The position numbers were made by a program, and so were the translations under genes. From an uncultured Opitutia bacterium (GTDB taxonomy: Bacteria; Verrucomicrobiota; Verrucomicrobiia; Opitutales; UBA953), in NCBI GenBank assembly GCA_903957465.1, contig CAJBPJ010000040.1:1-8411 (forward strand): a DNA stretch of 8,411 bases. Reading direction: 5' to 3'. Below the pieces are notes generated by a model. It was given only the letters and a program-made list of their open reading frames with translations, made no database searches and was not told the DNA's origin. Shown here piece after piece: positions 1-6,908 of this stretch (positions within the stretch are counted from its first letter, which is position 1; every line of letters begins with the position of its first letter).

Positions 1-1042
1 CGATTGAAAAACTCGGCTCTACGGAAACCGTCGTCGCACTTGAACTATCAGTACCATGATCTGCAGCCAACCGCGGCGCATACGTCGATATAATTGCCAG
101 TTCATCTTCGGTATTATTGGCCAAGGAGTACTCACCCTTTGACCATTGGACGACTGCCCGATCATAACCTACGCCCATAATCGGCGCCCAGTCAGCGTGA
201 CCATCGTAATACTCTACCCAGCCACTGCCGGTCTGCCCCATGTGGTTTAGGCCGACAGAATGTCCGACTTCATGTGAAGTCGCTTCGGCTATCCATTTTT
301 CGTCGTCTGAAAGGTCGTCAGAGAAAACAAAGACTGGCGTATCAATCGATGAACCAAATGAGCCGACGTAAGCGACCCCGCCTGCCCCGCCTGTAAACCA
401 CTGACTGCTATCGCCCCCGATGACCACACGGATGCCCCAGGTCGTATCGCCGTCACCCGACTGACGAATAGCTTCAACGCCCGGATCTTCAGTGGTTACA
501 TCGACATCAAAGGCTGCGTAGTCTTCAGCGACACGGCGCCAAACATTTTGAACCATGGCTTTTTCGGCATCCGAGAAAGACGATGTATCGCCGTCGATAT
601 CCAGCGGAGGGCTTGTAAAATCGCTGCCTCCATTATCTGAATCATTCCAATCCGTTCCCGAGGTGGTATGTCCATCACAGTCCAGGTAAATGACCCGTGT
701 CGCACCTGGACGTGTGTGTAACTTGAATGTCTGATCGTAAGGAAACGCTGCTGTGCCTGTATAATTGGAATTATTGGGTCCAGTTAATGAGCGCGCTGGC
801 GCGGGACAAACATAGCGAGATTTGTTTTTCCTATCGATTTTGAGCGTATGGTCACGCTCAGCGAGACGACGGTACTCTGCACGGTCCATGCGAACATGGT
901 CTGCAGCTTTGTCTTTAGTGACTTCATCTACGGAGCAAGCCTCGCGTGACTGCTGCTCAGGCTTTAGCAAAGGATTGGTTGGTCCTGCTACGATTAGGCT
1001 AAAACAAGCCCAAGTAAGTATAAAGATGAAGGACCTTTTCAC
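1..1042 (-). CDS. Secreted metzincin-type zinc metalloprotease, paralogue 1 (C-terminus cut by window edge)
   Basis: An uninterrupted frame of 347 codons runs from a GTG at 1042 to the left edge. No in-frame ATG gives a full protein: the first, at 889, would remove the signal peptide. Residues 1-20 (VKRSFIFILTWACFSLIVAG) form a typical secretion signal with a basic start and a hydrophobic core, so export through Sec is inferred. Residues 21-110 look like a propeptide. The catalytic domain begins near LHTRPGATRVIYLDCDG. The zinc site is HEVGHSVGLNH (H257, E258, H261, H267), matching the metzincin HExxHxxGxxH, and the Met-turn is IMGVGY (M289). The protein aligns over its whole visible length with the 1136-3067 product, including AEDYAAFDVDVTTE and QWSKGEYSLANNTED. 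Downstream PPC or PKD domains are likely but lie outside the window. No clear Shine-Dalgarno precedes the GTG. It lies 93 bp downstream of the other protease gene, so co-transcription is possible although a hairpin separates them. Confidence 0.88.
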   Translation of the reverse strand, partial: MKRSFIFILTWACFSLIVAGPTNPLLKPEQQSREACSVDEVTKDKAADHVRMDRAEYRRLAERDHTLKIDRKNKSRYVCPAPARSLTGPNNSNYTGTAAFPYDQTFKLHTRPGATRVIYLDCDGHTTSGTDWNDSDNGGSDFTSPPLDIDGDTSSFSDAEKAMVQNVWRRVAEDYAAFDVDVTTEDPGVEAIRQSGDGDTTWGIRVVIGGDSSQWFTGGAGGVAYVGSFGSSIDTPVFVFSDDLSDDEKWIAEATSHEVGHSVGLNHMGQTGSGWVEYYDGHADWAPIMGVGYDRAVVQWSKGEYSLANNTEDELAIISTYAPRLAADHGTDSSSATTVSVEPSFSI

Positions 1043-1082
1043 GGGTAATAGATATCCAGAAATGACACTCTAGCAAGTTCCC

Positions 1083-1122
1083 TCAATCAATACGGCCAGC
1101 GATTGCTGGCCGTATTGATTGA
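1083..1122 (-). terminator. Perfect 18-bp inverted repeat between the two protease genes (hairpin, possible terminator)
   Basis: The left arm TCAATCAATACGGCCAGC (1083-1100) and the right arm (1105-1122) are exact reverse complements around a 4-nt GATT loop. The hairpin begins 13 nt after the stop codon of the upstream protease gene and ends about 40 nt before the GTG of the downstream one. Neither strand has a T-tract after the stem, so it is not a canonical Rho-independent terminator. It could instead be a stabilising or attenuating intercistronic hairpin, or one copy of a dispersed palindromic repeat. The structure is certain from the sequence; its role is inferred. Confidence 0.45.
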
Positions 1123-1135
1123 AGACAATGTATTA

Positions 1136-3067
1136 TTAGCGCGAAACGCTGTCCGTGGTCTCCACGTTAAAGGAAGCATCGTAGATGCCACCAGCGAGTG
1201 TGAGATTTGTAACCGTAAAGGTCAGCGCACCACGCGTAAGCGGTGGAATACGACCACGGAGACGGACCTGTCCCTTACTGTTGGTACGGCCAATGACGTC
1301 GCCCTGACCGATACCTGAAAGTCGTCCGTAGACCATGGCATTCGAAACAAGTGCACCCTTGTCGTCTTTGACTGTCACAAGGATATCAGCGCTAGCACTG
1401 GTACCCGATCCACTAAATCCAGGAACAATGGCGCTCACGAAAATAATCCGGCTGTTAACGACCTCTATGTTGACACTTGTGGTGCCAGTTAAGCCTTGGT
1501 TATCCGTCACCTGTAATGTGACTGGGTGAATACCTGGCGTGGAATAAGTACGGGTTGGGTTCGCAGTAATAGCGGTCGTGCCATCATCAAAGGTCCAGAG
1601 ATACTCTACGACGATACCATCGGGGTCCGAAGAGTCTGTACCGTTAAAGCCAACGACAAGGGGAGCAGAGCCTTTTAACGGAGAAGTTCCGGCGGTCGAA
1701 GCGACCGGAGGCTTACTGACTAACGTGCTTGGACGAAGTGTGCCCGTGAGGGTGTAATGGCCGATACTCGCATACGTCGTGTAGCCAGTGGTTGCACTCG
1801 TTCCAGAAGCAGAAGATTCGACCACCGCATAATATTCCCCTTCAGCCAAGGGAATCATCAAGGACGACTCTAATCCGTCTGTAGAACTCGAGCGCCCAGG
1901 CGCACTGGTAGCAACAACGCCGCCAGAGCTATCAAGGATAGTTAATCGGGTATCAAGATTTGGTGAAACAGCAGCAACCTTGACATTCAACGTCACGAGA
2001 CCAGCGCCCGTCTTAAATGCGAACCAATCTTTATCGGTCGCACTATTGACGATGCCGTGCTCAAGAACGGCTGTTCCGGAAATAGATTTAGCACGCACCA
2101 TATTGTCGGCAACGTCGTCCGTGAGTTTAGGAAGATAACTGGTGATCACGGCGATGTCGTCTTGGGTGTTGTTCGCCAAGTCATATTCACCTTTCGACCA
2201 TTGAGAGACATTACCGTAATAACCGACACCCATGATAGGACCCCAATTCGCATGGCCGCCGTAATACTCGGTACCGTCTGTCTTGCCGTCATGACCGAGA
2301 CCAAGGGTATGTCCGACTTCATGGCTCACCGCTTCAGCTGCGTACTTGCCACCAATATTGAAAACCCAGCATGGCGTGCCGTCTCCCCATTTAAATGAGC
2401 TCACAAAGGCAACGCCACCCGCGCCCGATATGAATGAGTTATCTTTGCGTGGACCAATGCCAACAATAACACCGTAGGTATCATCGCCACTGGAAAGAAC
2501 GCGGATAGCATCATCTGTGGGAGGCTCGGTCGTCACATCGACATCCCAAACCGCAAAATCTTCCGCAACCATCCGCCAAATTACCTGAATGTCCCGCCGC
2601 TCGCTGTCGCTAAATGTCAGGGGATTACCGTCGAAGTCATAAGGCTTCACACCGGTCACACTTGGGTTACCCCAGCGCGCCTTAGGCCCATCGTTGCAAC
2701 CATCGAAATCTAAATAAATTATCTTTTTCGCGCCAGGACGTGAATGCAGCAGGAACGTTTGCTCAAGGGGAAACTCAGCTTTGTTCGTATAACCTGCAGG
2801 ATCTTCTCCAGGAACTAACTTGCTGACGACAGCAGGAAACCGGCAGGCGTAGAGCGCATGACCATCGGAGCTCACCATGGCATCCTTATCACGTGCAGCG
2901 ACTGCGTTGGTTTGTGCAGATGTCCAACCTAAGCGTGAGGCAACCTTGGCGCGCTCGAGCGGGGTCAAATCACGCAAGCTTCGCAAGACGGGCTTACCCG
3001 AAGGAGCTTGCGCTTGAGCGGTCAAGGCTACTCCGGCAAATGCCAGAAGGATGGCTAGAAAACGCAT
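1136..3067 (-). CDS. Secreted multidomain metzincin-type zinc metalloprotease with PPC, PKD and Ig-like domains
   Basis: The product has 643 residues. Residues 1-19 form a clean type I signal peptide (MRFLAILLAFAGVALTAQA, likely cut before Q20), which fixes the ATG at 3067. Residues 20-105 look like a propeptide. The catalytic domain, about 106-315, begins LHSRPGAKKIIYLDFDG. It carries the zinc site HEVGHTLGLGH (ligands H249, H253, H259, catalytic E250) and the Met-turn IMGVGY (M279). Residues 320-445 resemble a bacterial pre-peptidase C-terminal (PPC) domain (DKDWFAF, GEYYAVVESS). Residues 453-537 are a PKD domain (DPDG, WTFDDG, TYSTPGIHPVTLQVTDNQG). Residues 540-640 look like an Ig-like domain common at the end of secreted hydrolases (TNSKGQVRLRG, LTFTVTNLTL). 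There is no LPXTG, PEP-CTERM or type IX sorting tail, so release or surface association is unresolved. Protein degradation outside the cell or in the periplasm is inferred; the substrate is unknown. No obvious Shine-Dalgarno precedes the start. Confidence 0.95.
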   Translation of the reverse strand: MRFLAILLAFAGVALTAQAQAPSGKPVLRSLRDLTPLERAKVASRLGWTSAQTNAVAARDKDAMVSSDGHALYACRFPAVVSKLVPGEDPAGYTNKAEFPLEQTFLLHSRPGAKKIIYLDFDGCNDGPKARWGNPSVTGVKPYDFDGNPLTFSDSERRDIQVIWRMVAEDFAVWDVDVTTEPPTDDAIRVLSSGDDTYGVIVGIGPRKDNSFISGAGGVAFVSSFKWGDGTPCWVFNIGGKYAAEAVSHEVGHTLGLGHDGKTDGTEYYGGHANWGPIMGVGYYGNVSQWSKGEYDLANNTQDDIAVITSYLPKLTDDVADNMVRAKSISGTAVLEHGIVNSATDKDWFAFKTGAGLVTLNVKVAAVSPNLDTRLTILDSSGGVVATSAPGRSSSTDGLESSLMIPLAEGEYYAVVESSASGTSATTGYTTYASIGHYTLTGTLRPSTLVSKPPVASTAGTSPLKGSAPLVVGFNGTDSSDPDGIVVEYLWTFDDGTTAITANPTRTYSTPGIHPVTLQVTDNQGLTGTTSVNIEVVNSRIIFVSAIVPGFSGSGTSASADILVTVKDDKGALVSNAMVYGRLSGIGQGDVIGRTNSKGQVRLRGRIPPLTRGALTFTVTNLTLAGGIYDASFNVETTDSVSR

Positions 3068-3190
3068 CCAAGTTTACTGGCTTAATTGAATAAGTGAGAC
3101 AACTCCCAAAATACGCACTTTTTCGGCCCAAAACGGGGTCTGTAATGCTCAAATCCCTCGCTTTACACCGTGCGGAGCCTGTGAATAACT

Positions 3191-3198
3191 AAGGTAGG
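3191..3198 (+). promoter_or_regulatory. Ribosome binding site of lpxC-fabZ
   Basis: AAGGTAGG lies just before the ATG at 3202. Its AAGG core is 7 nt from the start codon, a normal Shine-Dalgarno spacing, and this supports 3202 as the start. It sits in the 134-bp divergent gap between the protease and lpxC-fabZ. I could not assign a convincing -35/-10 promoter pair in that gap on either strand. Confidence 0.5.
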
Positions 3199-3201
3199 AA
3201 T

Positions 3202-4536
3202 ATGAAGCAGCAAACCATCGAGCGCGAAGTTTCCCTAAAGGGCAAATCACTGCACACCGGGCAGGACGTCACCCTCACCCTGCGCCCTGGAAACATTGGC
3301 ACAGGTATCGTCTTCCGTCGCATCGACCTTTTCGGCAAGCCCGAGGTGCGTCCAAGTTCCGATATGGTTACGGAAGTGGAACGAAAGACCACAGTCTCCT
3401 CAGATCATATCAAGCTTCATACCATTGAGCACATTCTCTCGGCACTTACTGGCATGGGAATCGACAATTGTGTCGTTGAGCTCGATGCATCCGAACCCCC
3501 GATTGTCGACGGTTCAGCTCGACCTTTCACCACACTGATCCGCCAAGCAGGAATCGTAACACAAGGTCAGGACGCAGAAACTTTCACGCTGACCGCGCCC
3601 ATCACCATCAACGAAGGCAGTCGATCAATTGTCGCACTACCACACGACGGCTTCCGCGTTACGTGCACATCCGCCGACGATCGCGGAATCCACACGCAGC
3701 ATCTCACGATTGATCTAGATCCAGAAACATACGAAGCACAAATTGCACCCGCTCGTACGTTTACCATTTACGAGGACATCGAAGAATTGCTGAAGAAAGG
3801 CCTCATCCAAGGTGGCTCACTCGACTCGGCCATCGTGCTTAAGGGAGACAAGGTTATCACCAAGGAGCCCCTGCGTTTTAAGGAGGAACTCGTTCGTCAT
3901 AAAATCCTCGATATCGTCGGTGACCTCACACTTGCCGGTGTACGTATCAAGGCCCACATCATCGCCGTCCGTCCTGGCCACTCACTCAACGCCCGCCTAG
4001 GTGCAGCTATTCGCAAGCAATGGCTGGAGTCTAAGACCAGCAAAGGAAAGGCCAAGGTCGCCAATGTCAGCGTCGACACTCCTGTTGGCAACGAACTTAA
4101 CATCCGTCAGATCCTCAACGCACTGCCCCACCGCTACCCATTCGTGATGGTCGATCGCGTGCTCAAACTCGAAGCGGAATCGATTGTTGCGATTAAGAAC
4201 GTGACGATCAACGAGCCGTACTTTCAGGGACACTTCCCCGGACAACCCGTCATGCCAGGCGTATTACAGGTCGAGGCCATGGCTCAAGTTGCTGGCTTAA
4301 TCATGCTGAATAAAGTCCAAGCAGGTGACTCGCCTAAAGTCGTTTTCTTCATGAGTGCGGATAAAGTTAAGTTCCGCAAAGCGGTCACACCAGGCGACAC
4401 CCTTGAAATCCGTGCGAAGCTGACGAAGATCCGTGGCAAGATTGCCTGTGCGGAATGCGAATGCTTAGTTGCGGGCGAAACTGTTTCATCGGCCGATCTC
4501 ATGTTCACCGTCGCTGACAGCGGCACCGAAGGTTAA
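3202..4536 (+). CDS. lpxC: Bifunctional UDP-3-O-acyl-N-acetylglucosamine deacetylase / 3-hydroxyacyl-ACP dehydratase (LpxC-FabZ fusion)
   Basis: This 444-residue protein joins two complete enzymes. Residues 1-275 are LpxC, the zinc deacetylase of the committed step of lipid A synthesis. The zinc ligands are H77 (in HTIEH), H233 and D237 (RHKILDIVGD). The catalytic E76 and the general acid H260 (RPGHSLNARLG) are present, as is the RTF motif at 185-187. After a lysine-rich linker (about 276-297), residues 298-440 are FabZ, which dehydrates (3R)-hydroxyacyl-ACP in fatty acid synthesis. It contains PHRYPFVMVDRV, the catalytic H344 in GHFPGQPVMPG, and E358 in LQVEAMAQ. Both active sites look intact and both enzymes are cytosolic. 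This fusion is known from Bacteroidota and relatives. The stop lies 13 bp before lpxA, indicating an operon. FabZ and LpxA draw on the same acyl-ACP pool, so the fusion may help balance phospholipid and lipid A output; that last point is inference. Confidence 0.96.
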   Translation: MKQQTIEREVSLKGKSLHTGQDVTLTLRPGNIGTGIVFRRIDLFGKPEVRPSSDMVTEVERKTTVSSDHIKLHTIEHILSALTGMGIDNCVVELDASEPPIVDGSARPFTTLIRQAGIVTQGQDAETFTLTAPITINEGSRSIVALPHDGFRVTCTSADDRGIHTQHLTIDLDPETYEAQIAPARTFTIYEDIEELLKKGLIQGGSLDSAIVLKGDKVITKEPLRFKEELVRHKILDIVGDLTLAGVRIKAHIIAVRPGHSLNARLGAAIRKQWLESKTSKGKAKVANVSVDTPVGNELNIRQILNALPHRYPFVMVDRVLKLEAESIVAIKNVTINEPYFQGHFPGQPVMPGVLQVEAMAQVAGLIMLNKVQAGDSPKVVFFMSADKVKFRKAVTPGDTLEIRAKLTKIRGKIACAECECLVAGETVSSADLMFTVADSGTEG

Positions 4537-4549
4537 AACTTTACTGGGC

Positions 4550-5317
4550 GTGATTCATCCAACGGCCATCATCGAATCGGGTGCCAAACTCGGTAAGAAC
4601 GTCAAAGTAGGCGCTTATGCATTTGTCGGCCCAGACGTTACCTTGGGCGACGGCTGCGTCCTGCACCACCACGCCTGCGTCGAAGGCTACACTACACTCG
4701 GTGCAGATTGCGAAGTCTTCCCCTTTGCGGTTATCGGCGGACGCAGCCAAGACCTTAAAGGCAAGACCGGTCGCCCCGGACTGCGCATTGGTGCACGTAA
4801 CATGTTCCGTGAATACGTCAGCGTGCACCTTGGCACCCAAGATGGCGAATGGACAATCTTGGGCGACGATAACGTACTCTTAGCCTACGCCCACATCGCC
4901 CACGACTGCGTCGTCGGGAACCACCTCGTGATGTCGAGTCACTCCGCACTCGGTGGCCACGTGCACATCGGCAACAAGATCAACATCGGTTGGAGCGCAG
5001 GCGTGCATCAATTCTGTCAGGTCGGTGATTATGCAATGGTCGCGGCTTGCTCCAAGCTCACCCAAGACGTCCCCCCGTTCGTCATCGCTGACGGTAACCC
5101 TGCAGAAACTAAGATGGTCAATAAAGTCGGTCTTTTACGTAACGGTTTCTCTGAAGCCGAAGTCGATGAAGCCAAGACCTTGCACCGTACCTTTTACCGC
5201 GACGGCCTCAACGCGACACAAGCGCTCGAGAAAGCAAATACCCTGCCCTTCGCCAACGGAAGAATAGCTAAGAGCTGGTTGGGCTTCGTACGTGAGTCCA
5301 AGCGCGGACTGGCTTAA
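4550..5317 (+). CDS. lpxA: Acyl-ACP:UDP-N-acetylglucosamine O-acyltransferase LpxA
   Basis: LpxA transfers a 3-hydroxyacyl chain from ACP to the 3-OH of UDP-GlcNAc, the first step of lipid A synthesis. The protein has 255 residues, against 262 in E. coli. Residues 1-185 are hexapeptide repeats forming a left-handed beta-helix (VIHPTAIIESGAKLG, VKVGAYAFVGPDVTLGDG). The catalytic histidine is H118 in AHIAHDCVVGN, with H115 three residues before it. H153 and Q154 in VHQFC match the acyl-binding region. DVPPFVIADGNPAE is conserved, and residues 190-255 are the helical C-terminal domain. I chose the GTG at 4550 because it gives the family's usual N-terminus. An in-frame ATG at 4469 would add 27 unlike residues entirely inside lpxC-fabZ. 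No good Shine-Dalgarno precedes the GTG, so translation may be coupled to the upstream stop 13 bp away. The position matching the E. coli G173 hydrocarbon ruler is A166. A terminator follows. Confidence 0.94.
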   Translation: MIHPTAIIESGAKLGKNVKVGAYAFVGPDVTLGDGCVLHHHACVEGYTTLGADCEVFPFAVIGGRSQDLKGKTGRPGLRIGARNMFREYVSVHLGTQDGEWTILGDDNVLLAYAHIAHDCVVGNHLVMSSHSALGGHVHIGNKINIGWSAGVHQFCQVGDYAMVAACSKLTQDVPPFVIADGNPAETKMVNKVGLLRNGFSEAEVDEAKTLHRTFYRDGLNATQALEKANTLPFANGRIAKSWLGFVRESKRGLA

Positions 5318-5342
5318 GTTTGGACAAACTGGATGCTCATAA

Positions 5343-5370
5343 AAAAGCCGCGGATAACTCCGCGGCTTTT
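5343..5370. terminator. Bidirectional Rho-independent terminator between lpxA and the phosphorylase-family gene
   Basis: The arms AAAAGCCGCGGA (5343-5354) and TCCGCGGCTTTT (5359-5370) pair perfectly around a 4-nt TAAC loop. On the plus strand the stem ends in TTTT, and on the minus strand six T's (complement of 5341-5346) run through and past the end of the stem. The hairpin starts 25 nt after the lpxA stop and 20 nt after the stop of the convergent gene, so it can end both transcripts. Confidence 0.9.
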
Positions 5371-5390
5371 GATAGGTAACAATAAGCGAC

Positions 5391-6725
5391 TTAGGCCACG
5401 CGCTCGACGAGGAGCGGCGGGACGTTCGGGCGCTTCGGTGCTAGACGGTAAGCATCGCGGAAGTAAGGGAGTGCGAGCTCAACCTTCGACTCATCGTTAT
5501 AGTGAATCATGATGAGCGGCTCACCCTGCTTGACCTGGGTGCCAACCTTACGGATTTCGGTGACGCCGACCGAAGGGTCGAGCGAACCGTCCTTATTGGT
5601 CGCGAGCAAGCGCACGCCTTGGGCAATCTTGCCAGCATCAATGGTGTGAACGTAACCACGCTTCGGCGCAGGCAACTTACGGATAAACTTCGCCTTCGGG
5701 AATTTGCTAGGATCGTCAATCCAGTCGGTCTTGCCGCCTTGAGCGCGCACCATCGCCTTAAACTTCTCGAGGGCAGAACCATCTTTCAAGTGACGTTCGA
5801 CAGCCTGCTTCGCAGAGAGCGTAGAGCCAGCGACGCCAGCGAGACGGACGACTTCCATGCCGAGCTTCATGACGAGATCCTGAAGGTCCTCGGGACCTTC
5901 ACCCTTCAAGAGACGGACGGCTTCAAGAACTTCTAAGCCTGTACCGACGGAATCACCTAAAGGCTGATTCATGTCAGTAACGAGGGCGACGCACTTGCGA
6001 TTCAAACTACGTGCAACGCGTGTAATGATACGTGCGAGCTGCTTCGCTTGTTCGAGATCGCGAATAAAGGAACCATTGCCCCACTTCACGTCGACGACGA
6101 GGCCTTCGCAGCCTTCGGCAAGCTTACGTGCAAGGATGCTTCCGGTAATCAAGGGAAGCGAAGGGGTCGTGCCTGTGCGTTGACGAAGCACATAGAGCAA
6201 CTCGTCCGCAGGTGCGATTTCGGAGCACTGCTCGGTTAACGAACAGCCGACTTTCTCAAGCTGTGCGCGAAAAGCGTCTAACGTAACCTTGGTCTTTAAA
6301 CCCGGAATAGACGAAAGCTTATCGGTGGTGGAGATGATGTAGTCTTCATCTTTACCATTCATGCCAGGCATGATGACACCCGCAGCTGCACCGAGAGCTG
6401 CCAAGACCATGGAAGTCTTGTCGCCGACGCCACCGGTTGAGACTTTAGAAATCTTTGGCTGAGTGAGACGGTCGAGGTCGATGTATTCACCCGAGAGACG
6501 TAGCTCTTCCGCGAACGAAGCAGTCTCCTGAGCGGACATCTGCCGGAAGTAGATGGCCATCGCGAGCGCGGCTTGCTGAGCCTCAGGCATCGCACTGTCC
6601 ATAATGGAATCGACGATATAACGAATCTCGTCGGCAGTGAACTCACCCCCATCGCGTTTCTTCTCAATGAGCGAGGTGTAAGAGGGTTTTTCTTTCTTCT
6701 TCGAATCGAGGAGTTTTTCAGTCAT
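5391..6725 (-). CDS. deoA: Thymidine/pyrimidine-nucleoside phosphorylase family protein with divergent active site
   Basis: From the ATG at 6725 the product has 444 residues, close to E. coli DeoA (about 440). The family normally splits pyrimidine nucleosides with phosphate. Visible family features are LIEKKRDGG (19-27), the STGGVGDKTS phosphate loop (96-105), DKLSSIPG (135-142), APADELLYVLR (171-181), PLITGSIL (191-198), VDVKWGNGSF (211-220), VTDMNQPLG (249-257) and a C-terminal domain (about 345-444) with SVGVTEIRKVG. Against classical enzymes three active-site elements differ. The histidine of KHSTGG is V95. The GRGLGHTGGT loop is replaced in frame and without a gap by GKDEDYIISTT (124-134). 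The lysine equivalent to E. coli K190 is R200. The arginine and serine equivalent to R171 and S186 remain (R181, S196). Family membership is secure; nucleoside phosphorolysis is doubtful. An upstream ATG at 6785 would add 20 Arg/Pro-rich residues not expected in the family. Neither start has a clear Shine-Dalgarno. Confidence 0.85.
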   Translation of the reverse strand: MTEKLLDSKKKEKPSYTSLIEKKRDGGEFTADEIRYIVDSIMDSAMPEAQQAALAMAIYFRQMSAQETASFAEELRLSGEYIDLDRLTQPKISKVSTGGVGDKTSMVLAALGAAAGVIMPGMNGKDEDYIISTTDKLSSIPGLKTKVTLDAFRAQLEKVGCSLTEQCSEIAPADELLYVLRQRTGTTPSLPLITGSILARKLAEGCEGLVVDVKWGNGSFIRDLEQAKQLARIITRVARSLNRKCVALVTDMNQPLGDSVGTGLEVLEAVRLLKGEGPEDLQDLVMKLGMEVVRLAGVAGSTLSAKQAVERHLKDGSALEKFKAMVRAQGGKTDWIDDPSKFPKAKFIRKLPAPKRGYVHTIDAGKIAQGVRLLATNKDGSLDPSVGVTEIRKVGTQVKQGEPLIMIHYNDESKVELALPYFRDAYRLAPKRPNVPPLLVERVA

Positions 6726-6879
6726 AAAGCGTTTGTAGTTAGGTGGTTTAGGAACCGGCCGAGCCCGTGGGCGCGCACACCGCATCAGACAGACTCAAGC
6801 CCAAAAGTCGAGATTAAAACCTTGCCACCACTGCAAATAAGGCTCTGCGCGCCAACGACACCAATGTCGAATTAACCGC

Positions 6880-6908
6880 AAAAAAGGCTCAGGTTACTTC
6901 CAAGAGCC
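6880..6908 (-). terminator. Rho-independent terminator overlapping the ribD stop codon
   Basis: On the minus strand GGCTC (complement of 6904-6908), then TT, GG, a 6-nt loop, CC, T and GAGCC (complement of 6886-6890) form an interrupted stem. Six T's follow directly (complement of 6880-6885). The ribD stop codon at 6894-6896 lies in the loop. The stem is short and bulged but the T-tract is well placed. It suggests that the helicase-ribD transcript ends here and that the phosphorylase-family gene downstream uses its own promoter. Confidence 0.55.

Noticed and set aside
289..705. Short minus-strand frames at 289-477 and 496-705
   Set aside because: They are out-of-frame shadows of the continuous metalloprotease frame at 1-1042, which carries the HEVGHSVGLNH zinc site.
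2057..2398. 113-codon plus-strand open frame opposite the protease gene
   Set aside because: It is antisense to the zinc-site region of a secure gene, with no domain or ribosome binding site of its own.
3166..3190. Possible promoter TTTACA with an ATAACT-like -10 upstream of lpxC-fabZ
   Set aside because: The -10 match is poor and the implied transcription start would fall inside the ribosome binding site, leaving no usable leader.
4469..4549. N-terminal extension of LpxA from an ATG at 4469
   Set aside because: It lies wholly inside the fabZ coding frame, encodes residues unlike any LpxA N-terminus, and the GTG at 4550 gives the expected IHPTAI start.
5502..5936. 144-codon plus-strand open frame opposite the phosphorylase-family gene
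   Set aside because: It is antisense to a clear family gene, has no recognisable motif, and is a by-product of the opposite strand's codon pattern.
6813..6840. Possible minus-strand promoter with a TTTAAT -10 upstream of the phosphorylase-family gene
   Set aside because: The -10 is good, but the only -35 candidate at a suitable spacing (TTATTT) matches poorly, so chance is as likely. A promoter is nevertheless expected in this gap.
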